A stretch of 52,728 bases of DNA from Caulochytrium protostelioides (taxonomy: Eukaryota; Chytridiomycota; Caulochytriomycetes; Caulochytriales; Caulochytriaceae), in assembly GCA_003615045.1 (NCBI GenBank), contig ML014241.1, positions 1-52,728 of the forward strand, given 5' to 3'. A model generated the notes under the pieces. It made no database searches. It was given only the letters and a program-made list of their open reading frames with translations, and was not told the origin of the DNA. Shown piece by piece: positions 40,645 to 47,735 of the stretch. The first letter of the stretch is position 1. Every line of letters starts with the position of its first letter. Both the position numbers and the translations under genes were made by a program.

Positions 40645-41933
40645 GATGCGTCAGGAATGCGAGGAGAGGAAGGAAAGGAAGGAACCCAGTGAGCAGTCAA
40701 CAGAATACTGGATCAGTGAATTCGCAAGACGTCAATGCTCATACACAATCGTTGTTGATGTCCCTCGTCAAAGAAGGTTCATGGGTCAAGCACCGACGAT
40801 GTCGATGACGATGCTGGTAGTGGTGATGGTGTTCAATGAGCGCGTCGAGTCACCCCGGAGCACAGGGAGATGCCGGATGAGTCAGAATGTCCGCAAGCAA
40901 TGAGGGTGCGGGTAACACAGTCTGTGGTTGCTGGTGGTGGGATGAGTAGGCGGGTGGAAGGGACGGATGGAATGGGAAGATGAAGCGCAAACACAAGGGT
41001 CGTTATATCTGCGGCCACTTAAACACAGATGCTCCGATTCATCTCCCAGAAACACAGCATCGTTGCGCACTTTCTTATAACATATCATGGCTCAAGGCAG
41101 ACGCCCGCGCAGACGAACAACGCCGGAGACGCGCCCGCGCCGAGCCGCGACCCAGACCTGTGGACCCATCCGTGCGACGCCTGCGACTTTCCTGGAAGCC
41201 AGCCTGGACACACCGTCTCGCGGCGCTCACGGCCCGGCCGACGAGCGTGTGCGCGCCAAGTTGGGATCCCGGAGGCGCGGCCATGGCGCGGCGGAAGCGG
41301 CCGAACGGTCCAGCGCCCTAGTGAGTACCGACATGCTGGCGCCGCCCAGGCCGCGCGCACGGCTGCCGGCCGACCACGGCCGCGGACCCACGACGCGTGC
41401 CTCGCCAGCCGGCCGACCACGCTGCGCAGGAGGGCGGGACACCGCAAGCCCTGATGATGATGGCCTGGGTATCAATGAAGGAAGAAATGAAGGAAGCGCT
41501 TCCGGCGTCCGCGGCGCAGCCGCGCGATTTGCCTCGACCGCGCCGTGTGACCCAGTATGATGCGGCCCGAGGCATCGCGGCCGCGTCGCCGCGCGGGCGT
41601 CGTCTGAAACACGGACCGGCGCGAAATGCGAGGCGCATGCGCGCGCGAAATGGCCGGCCGGCCGGCCCCCCGCGCCCAAGAAAAAATAGAACGCTGGAAA
41701 CGGCGCCAACCGGCCACATGTCCGCCTTCCCAATGAGCCGTCGTGATCGGCCGCCAGCGGCTTCCGGAATGGCGCAGCCATTGTCGCCTATATCGGGGAC
41801 CACGGCCCGCACCGCGCTTGTGCTGCGCCGGGAGGGGTTCCGCGGGCGTGCCGATCCCTGCCCCGCAAGGCCCTGGCGGCGGAGGGGCCGAATGCCGGGT
41901 CCCGGCAAAGACAGCGAAGGCGGCGGCGGCGGC
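40645..41933. other. Intergenic region between the DPBB gene and REC114
   Basis: 1.3 kb with no supported gene. A plus-strand ATG at 41283 with a GTGAGT donor at 41321 could be a small first exon (MARRKRPNGPAP), but no second exon was found. AT-richer sequence at 40700-41090 fits the DPBB promoter. Confidence 0.45.
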
Positions 41934-43325
41934 CTAGTCGCCGGCTGCGTGCCGCGCCACTTCGGGGCCCAGCGAGGTGTTCAGCCGGTCCATCAACTCG
42001 AGAAAATGCGGCGCGCGCACCATGTCCCGCACGAGCTCGCGCAACCGGTCGTCCGGCAGCGATCGGAGCTGCGCACAGGCCGCCGACCACCCGCCGTCGG
42101 CGGCGGCCTCGGGCGCATCGCGCGGACCGGCCGCCGCGCGCGGGGCCTCCCATGCCCCCGGGCCGACGTGGCGCGCGCCGGCGCCCGCGGTGACATGGGC
42201 GAGCGCGCCACGTGCGGCCACGTCATGCACGGCTGCTGCTGCTGCTGCTGCTGCTGCTCCGAGATCGGTGGTCGGATCGGAAATAGGAACGGCATCGGCG
42301 GACGGCGACCATCCCCCCGGCTCCGGGTGTCGCGTCTGCCGCGGCGCCGACGGGAGCGGCGGGTCGTACGGGTGCGATGCAGGCGGCTGTGGGGAGCCGG
42401 GCGGACGACGGGCCGCGCTGTCCGCCTCGGCTCTCCTCGTCTCGGCCCCCATCCCGAGACCGGGACCGGGACCGGGACCGGGACCGATCCGGGGTCCTGC
42501 ACGGGCCATTGGGGCGGCTCCGCTAGCCAAGGCTTGGGGCGGCGGCGGGTCGTCGTGCACGTCGGGCGACAGCCCATCGGCCTGGGAGAGCCCACCCAGG
42601 CCGACTTGGGAGAAGGCGCCCAGGCCCGCCTGCGAGGATGTGCCCAGGCCGACTTGGGAGAAGGCACCGAGGCCCGCCTGCATGACCATGCCCGCCGAGG
42701 ACGCGGCGGCGGCGGCGGCGGCAGGCCGCGCGGCGCTCGTGCTCGGCACGGGCGCCGCCGCCGCCACGATGGGGACGCGCTTCGACCACAGGCGCGCGAA
42801 CTGGCTGGCGTCGGCATGCGTCGTGAACTTGACATAGCACTGCCGAGGCGGTGCCGCTGCGGCGGTCCCATGCGGCCCCGCGCCGCCGCCGCCGCCGCCG
42901 CCCGCGTCCTCGGACCACTGGAAGGCCAGCGTGCGGTCGCGCCGGCGGCAGACCATCGCGCGCGGCGCCGTCTCGGAGACCGTGACGTCCTCGAGGTCGC
43001 GCCACGGCGGGAGCACCGCGCGGATCACGAGGCGCTGCGCATGCCCGTCCTCGATGAGCGTGAGACGGATCTCTTTGTTCGCGACGTAGTGCCAGCGCCC
43101 CGCGGGGCTGCGCGCGGCCGCGGGCGGCGGCGTGGAGGTAGGTGTCGGCGTCGGCGTCGCGCCGCCGAAGCCGAAGCCGAAGCCGCTGCTGATCCCGTTG
43201 AAGAGGCCGCCGAGACCGTCGCTGCCGCTGCCGGACGCCGGCGGGGCCGCCGCCGCAGCCCCCACGGGCTCGTGGGGCTCCCACCGCCCGTACTTGCGCA
43301 GCGGCCATACGTGCTCAGATGCCAT
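41934..43325 (-). CDS. REC114-like meiotic recombination protein (463 aa)
   Basis: The N-terminus MASEHVWPLRKYGRWEP fits the conserved aromatic/basic start of REC114. A PH-like region follows: WHYVANKEIRLTLIEDG, LVIRAVLPPWRDLEDVTV, AMVCRRRDRTLAFQW and CYVKFTTHADASQFARLW. The short C-terminal helix DDRLRELVRDMVRAPHFLELMDRL matches the REC114 C-terminal motif. REC114 works with MEI4 to activate SPO11 double-strand breaks in meiosis (family knowledge). The middle is disordered and contains an octapeptide repeat (SQVGLGxx/SQAGLGAF), a Gly-Pro dipeptide run and poly-Ala from a CTG tract. The ATG at 43325 is preferred; the frame extends 19 codons to an ATG at 43382. No intron is needed. The assignment depends on short motifs in a fast-evolving family. 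Confidence 0.6.
   Translation of the reverse strand: MASEHVWPLRKYGRWEPHEPVGAAAAAPPASGSGSDGLGGLFNGISSGFGFGFGGATPTPTPTSTPPPAAARSPAGRWHYVANKEIRLTLIEDGHAQRLVIRAVLPPWRDLEDVTVSETAPRAMVCRRRDRTLAFQWSEDAGGGGGGGAGPHGTAAAAPPRQCYVKFTTHADASQFARLWSKRVPIVAAAAPVPSTSAARPAAAAAAASSAGMVMQAGLGAFSQVGLGTSSQAGLGAFSQVGLGGLSQADGLSPDVHDDPPPPQALASGAAPMARAGPRIGPGPGPGPGLGMGAETRRAEADSAARRPPGSPQPPASHPYDPPLPSAPRQTRHPEPGGWSPSADAVPISDPTTDLGAAAAAAAAAVHDVAARGALAHVTAGAGARHVGPGAWEAPRAAAGPRDAPEAAADGGWSAACAQLRSLPDDRLRELVRDMVRAPHFLELMDRLNTSLGPEVARHAAGD
42573..42692 (-). repeat. 24-bp coding repeat in REC114
   Basis: Four to five tandem units encode SQ[AV]GLG plus two variable residues. Alternating A and V forms give a 48-bp higher-order period, so the array probably arose by duplication of a 16-residue pair. 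Confidence 0.85.
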
Positions 43326-44657
43326 TTTTTCAATGAGAGGGAGGCGAATCGCTGCAAGGGCGCCGGCGCAATGTCGATTCATACGCGGCCGGATGAGCCT
43401 GGAGCGGCGAGCCGCAGCGAAGGCGGGCGTCAGGGGAGTGACTGGAGGCGGATGCGGGGGATCTCGGAATGTCTCGACACGGATCGGCGGTCACCGCTGC
43501 CAATGGGTGGCTTTCCGGATGCTCCTTCTCGCGGAGAAGAATCATCGCATCTTCTTGCTTTCTCGCTCGTCGTGCTCTTTTTTTTTTCCTCGGGTGGGCA
43601 CCTGCCGCCATGCCCAGCGTCGCAACAGCGGACGCCGACCACGTGATGGTCGTCCCCTCGGCCATGGGCCTCGCCTCGGGATCAGCGCGACGCATCCTGG
43701 CCATGCCGAGCCATCGATGACCCGAAGGGCCTCTTCCTGCCGCTCAGCGATGCGATGACAGCGCCGCCGAAGACGAGCCTGAGTGGCCTCAGCATGACAT
43801 GAATCGCCACGGGCGTCGCGAAAGCGACGTGCGCACGTGGCTGGGGGAGCGTGGCCTGCGGAGACCTTTTTTGACGGGGCTGCGACGTCAAGATGGCACG
43901 AGCTCGGGTATGTCCAGCGATGGCCAATCACGGTCGGTTGTTTCTCGCCAGCGTCTTGCAGCGCTGTGCTTGGGAAGCCGACCCCGACGGCGCACCACGG
44001 GTCATGGCGGACGCACCCCGCGGCAATGATCCGCTGGTCGCGGCCCTCCTCCGCACTGCCGCTGGGTGGGACGGTCGCCTGCGCCATCCCCGTGCTGCCC
44101 CGCACCGCAGCGCCATAAAACAAATAGGAGAAATTGGAGCCGGCATCCGGCATCCGGCATCCGGCAAAAATCCGGCACACCGGAGCGCTGCGGAATGGCC
44201 AGCGCATCGGCCAGCATGGGAGCCCACCGACGTGCGTGTCGGGTCGTCACAATGCGCGCGCTGCCGTGCGCCACAGCAGCCCAGACCCCGCCCATGCCCC
44301 GTGGCGCGGCGGAGCCCGTCGGCTCCGCCACAGCCACGTCGTGAATGTCGTACCTGGCGTGCCTGGCGTGCCTGGCGTGCATGGCGTGCCTGGCGTGCAT
44401 GGCGTGCCTGGCGTGCATGGCGTGCCGCTCGGCGCTTTAAGAGGCCGGCCTCACGAGAGGCCCGCTGCAGGCTCGCCAACGAAGAATGAACGACGGTCGT
44501 CTGGACCACATCGGGACGGCACCACGAAGTCGGCCAGGCCATCGCGCATGGACCAAGCCGCGTCTGCCGATCGCTGGACACTCCGAAAGACGGCCCATCG
44601 TTTCTCCACGCCTCGTGCTCCATCACCCCTTTCGAAGTCGAACGTCGAAGAGCATCG
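43326..44657. other. Divergent upstream region of REC114 and SIL1
   Basis: 1.3 kb without a supported gene. It contains a T-run at 43571-43580, GCATCCG-type repeats at 44139-44165 and a 9-bp minisatellite at 44351-44426. Both flanking promoters must be here. Confidence 0.5.
44351..44426 (+). repeat. 9-bp GCCTGGCGT / GCATGGCGT minisatellite
   Basis: About eight units. The C/A variant at the third base alternates in the 3' half. It lies about 230 bp before the SIL1 start. Confidence 0.87.
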
Positions 44658-45827
44658 ATGTCAACGTCCCGGACGACTGCCTTTCTCCCCGTTATGCTCC
44701 CGCAGTACGTCGTGCCCAGTATGATGCAGTATTCCAAGATTCCCGGGGCAGAGGTCGACCTGGCCAGGCCGCTGCCGCCGCCGAGCCGCGTGTCGCGCCG
44801 CCTGCGCATCGCCTTTGTGGCGCTCGCGCTGGGCGCCCTGCTCTTTGTCGCCATCCACCGGCGCCCCGCCGACGTCGGCGTCGGCGTGAGCGACCACCTC
44901 GACGCCACGATCACCGACCAGCATGCCGAGTGGGTGTCCAGCGCGACCGTGACGCATGAGCACGAGGGTCACGGCCACGTGGTCATCAAGGACAAGGACA
45001 CCCTGTGCTTCCACGAGTTCGAGGAGCCGCAGCACATCGACCATGCCGAGTGCTACCCGAAAATCTTCCGTGCCACGCACGTGTTCCAGCCCATCCGCCA
45101 GGGCCAGATGATCCCGCCGGGCCTGCACGTCCGCATGAACATGCAGACCGGCGCGCAGGAAGCGAAGCTCCTGAGCGAGGAGTCCGACAGCAACATGCAG
45201 GTCGTGCTGGTGCCCAAGCCGGCGTCCGCAAGCGCGTCGGCGGCTGGCCAGAACGCATCGCTCCCGCCGATCAACATGGGCGCCGACGCCTCGCGGCTCT
45301 CGGCCAAAGAGCGCCTCACGGCCCAGGAAACCGACGCGTTCAACCAGGTGATCGACCGCATCGTCGCCGAGGGCGCGAGCGCCACGGACGTCCTGGAGCA
45401 GCTGACGTTCTTGGAGAACGTGCTGCACCAGAGCGACTTTGGCCGCGACTTTATGCGCAACAGCCGCGGCGTCGAAGCTCTGCAAAGGACGCTCACAATG
45501 GACGACGCCGCGTGCCGCGGCATGGCGCTGCTGGTGGTTGGCGCGTGCTCGTCGAACAACCCGTCGGCGCAGCTCGCTGCCCTCGACGGCGGTATGATCC
45601 GGTCCGTGCTCGATGTGCTCACCAAGGAGACCGACCCCGAAGTCGTCCGCCACGCGGTGTACGCGCTCAGCACCCTGATCCGCGACTTCCCGCATGGCGT
45701 CCAGCAGTACGAAGACGCGGGCGGCCGCCACGTGCTGAACTCGGTGCTCAAGCGCTACCGCAGCGATAAGCGCATTGTGCACAAAATCGAGGACCTGCGC
45801 AGCGACATTTCGTATCTGATTGTCTAA
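44658..45827 (+). CDS. SIL1: SIL1, ER nucleotide-exchange factor for BiP/Kar2 (389 aa)
   Basis: A membrane anchor or uncleaved signal (LRIAFVALALGALLFVAI, about residues 49-66) is followed by a lumenal region with CYPKIFRATHVFQPIRQGQMIPPGLHVRMNMQTGAQEAKLL, the SIL1 hallmark. Armadillo-type helical repeats follow (LEQLTFLENVLHQSDFGRDF, GGMIRSVLDVLTKETDPEVVRHAVYALSTLIRDFP). SIL1 binds the BiP ATPase domain and releases ADP during ER protein folding (family knowledge). The protein stops at LRSDISYLIV, soon after the fourth repeat, with no ER-retention tetrapeptide, and is shorter than animal (461) and yeast (421) SIL1. An in-frame ATG at 44694 is an alternative start. It converges on PET117. Confidence 0.82.
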   Translation: MSTSRTTAFLPVMLPQYVVPSMMQYSKIPGAEVDLARPLPPPSRVSRRLRIAFVALALGALLFVAIHRRPADVGVGVSDHLDATITDQHAEWVSSATVTHEHEGHGHVVIKDKDTLCFHEFEEPQHIDHAECYPKIFRATHVFQPIRQGQMIPPGLHVRMNMQTGAQEAKLLSEESDSNMQVVLVPKPASASASAAGQNASLPPINMGADASRLSAKERLTAQETDAFNQVIDRIVAEGASATDVLEQLTFLENVLHQSDFGRDFMRNSRGVEALQRTLTMDDAACRGMALLVVGACSSNNPSAQLAALDGGMIRSVLDVLTKETDPEVVRHAVYALSTLIRDFPHGVQQYEDAGGRHVLNSVLKRYRSDKRIVHKIEDLRSDISYLIV

Positions 45828-46102
45828 AACCCGGGACCCCATTCATCGCTGTCACCCCCTCCCCCAGTGAGACCCGTAACACCCGTAGCACCTCGGGTTG
45901 CCTCGTCATCGGCCCTCTTTATTTTTTCTGTTCTTCTTTCTCTTTTTCATGCATATATCTTTGTTGTCGTCTCTCGTTCCTGCTTGCTCCCTGTCCCCTC
46001 TCTTGTTTGGCGGTGTCGACGCCATACTTGAATGAACTTTAATGAGCGCTCTCTCTCTATTTACAGGATGAAACATATCGTATCCGCAGGGCCGGACCGA
46101 TG

Positions 46103-46369
46103 TCAGGAGGAGGGATTGGTGGCGAGACCCCGCACCGAGGGCAGCACCCGCTGGTCGCGCTCCATCTCGGCGCGGATCGCGTCCTGCCGCATTTGGTCGA
46201 GCAGGTTCTCCTCCTGCTGGCGCTTGCGCTCGGCGCGCTCGGCATCATGGCGCTTGATCCCCACGCGGCGCGCGATCGCCTGATCGCTCTTCATCTTCAT
46301 CACGCCAAACACGGTCGCTGTTGTGAAGCACAGCGACGCCACGAACGTCAGCTTCGCGCGGCGTGACAT
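46103..46369 (-). CDS. PET117: PET117-like cytochrome c oxidase assembly protein (88 aa)
   Basis: Small mitochondrial protein beginning MSRRAKLTFVASLCFTTATV with a single N-terminal hydrophobic helix. A charged helix follows (AERAERKRQQEENLLDQM, then IRAEMERDQRVL). This order and length match PET117, which tethers to the inner membrane and helps COX15 haem A synthesis for complex IV assembly (family knowledge). The C-terminal extension SVRGLATNPSS is species-specific. The ATG at 46369 starts directly at the conserved MSR. Convergent with SIL1, 275 bp apart. Confidence 0.8.
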   Translation of the reverse strand: MSRRAKLTFVASLCFTTATVFGVMKMKSDQAIARRVGIKRHDAERAERKRQQEENLLDQMRQDAIRAEMERDQRVLPSVRGLATNPSS

Positions 46370-47128
46370 GGTGGATCCGGGAGGCGGCGTGCTGACCTTG
46401 GCGTCGGAGCCGGAATGGGTCGGAGTTGGGATGCGGGGATGTTGGAGGTTGGCGTTCGAGGTCGGACGTGCAGGTCGGACTTGCCGTAGCAGTTACAATT
46501 ACAGAAAAAAAAACTCTTGCGAGAAGGAGCACCGCGAAAGCCGACGTCGGCGATGGAACACAGGACTCAGGCCCTGGACGGAGGAATGCCGGACGTCTCG
46601 GTCGAGCACCCGTCACCCGTGGGCCTTCTCTTCGGCGCCCGTCGTGTCGTCGGTAGCGGTCCGTCGCGGCTGTCCATGCCGGCCACGTGCCACCGGCCGC
46701 TTGGGGGAGGCGGCGGCACGCGGGTCCGATGCGGCAAGGGCCGAGCCCTCGCGACCCTCGACGCCCACGTCCGTCGTGACCTGCGTGAAACGTTGCTCGG
46801 CGCCTCGTGGGGTCCTCCCCGGTGCGTGGCGCAGCCCGACCTGTCGCGAGCACACCCTCTCCGGGGACGCCGCATCGGCTGCGCCCCATCAGGGCCCGAC
46901 CCATCAGCGCTCAACGATGGTCAGGATCCGACCAGGAGCCTGCGTAATTCCGGGAAGATCTCCGATACGAAGGGCCTCGGAGCGAGGCCCTAGTATAAAT
47001 ACCAGACCAGATCGGTTCATCGGGCCATGGCATGGACCTCCAACCTCTTGAGCTCCTCGGCTGGGCCTCCTCGTGACCCTCGACCTTTCCCATCGATCTT
47101 GATTTCTTATTCCTGATTCCGTCGACAG
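46370..47128. other. Upstream region of PET117 and of the F-box gene
   Basis: About 760 bp with an A-run at 46505-46513 and Arg-rich non-conserved frames. It ends with a clear TATA element. No supported gene. Confidence 0.5.
46994..47001 (+). promoter_or_regulatory. TATA box
   Basis: TATAAATA in a GC-rich setting, about 130 bp before the small ORF at 47129 and 735 bp before the F-box gene ATG. It is the cleanest TATA element on this strand in the window. A pyrimidine-rich stretch with CAG follows at 47110-47128. Confidence 0.5.
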
Positions 47129-47305
47129 ATGGCCAGGCCACGTACGTCGTCTGACAGAACTCCGACGACACCGCCCCCGACCCGCGACGACCGCCCCCCG
47201 AGCGACGCGTGGCGCAGCCCGACCGCCACGCCTCGGCTCCGCTCCGCCCGGCTCGACCTCGGCTCGGATCCGCCTGCAAGCGGCCGTCCGCTCCGCTATT
47301 GTTAG
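47129..47305 (+). CDS. Candidate small ORF, 58 aa, downstream of a TATA box
   Basis: ATG at 47129 directly after a splice-acceptor-like TTCCGTCGACAG. It encodes a Pro/Thr/Arg/Asp-rich peptide (MARPRTSSDRTPTTPPPT, ending GRPLRYC) without a recognised domain. It may be an upstream ORF in the leader of the F-box gene or a chance frame. Confidence 0.2.
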   Translation: MARPRTSSDRTPTTPPPTRDDRPPSDAWRSPTATPRLRSARLDLGSDPPASGRPLRYC

Positions 47306-47401
47306 TGGGGTGGTCCGCCACGTGTCCGCCACGAGTCTGCCCAGTTGCTAGCGGCAACTCCCTGAAGGGCTCACAAAGGCAAGCGAGCCGCATGACGCAT
47401 G

Positions 47402-47532
47402 CACCGTGCATCGACCCAACATCGACCCCACATCTACCCAGCATCCACCGAGCATCGACCCCACATCTACCGAGCATCTACCGAGCATCTACCGAGCATC
47501 GACCCAGCATCGACCCAGCATCCACCGTGCCC
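47402..47532 (+). repeat. 11-bp minisatellite (CATCTACCGAG / CATCGACCCAG)
   Basis: About twelve imperfect 11-bp units, with variants at the GAC/TAC and CCGAG/CCCAG positions, in the leader region of the F-box gene. Since 11 is not a multiple of 3, array growth would shift any frame through it, which argues against it being coding. Confidence 0.88.
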
Positions 47533-47735
47533 ATACCCACCCGAGCCGGGTGGCCATCTTCGATGATCGCTGCCGACGCCACCATCGCTGCCGCCCTCGC
47601 TGCTGTCGTCGCCCTCGCGCCGCCGCTGCTGCCCCCTGGCCGCCGCCCGATGCCTCCCGACGGCGCCGCTGCCTGCGCCTGCGAGCCCGCGCCACGCCCT
47701 GCCTCACGCCGGCCGCCACCGCCGCCGCTCCCCGC

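Noticed and set aside
41397-43646. 749-codon plus-strand open frame opposite REC114
   Set aside because: Shadow of the GC-rich minus-strand gene. It is Arg-rich with no conserved motif, and it reads the REC114 repeat and poly-Ala tracts in antisense.
47402-47532. CRISPR-like repeat array
   Set aside because: Units are 11 bp, contiguous and without spacers, in a eukaryotic genome. It is an ordinary minisatellite.
47406-47735. Extension of the F-box frame upstream through the 11-bp repeat
   Set aside because: It opens only with GTG, and a non-triplet repeat is unlikely to be maintained as coding sequence.
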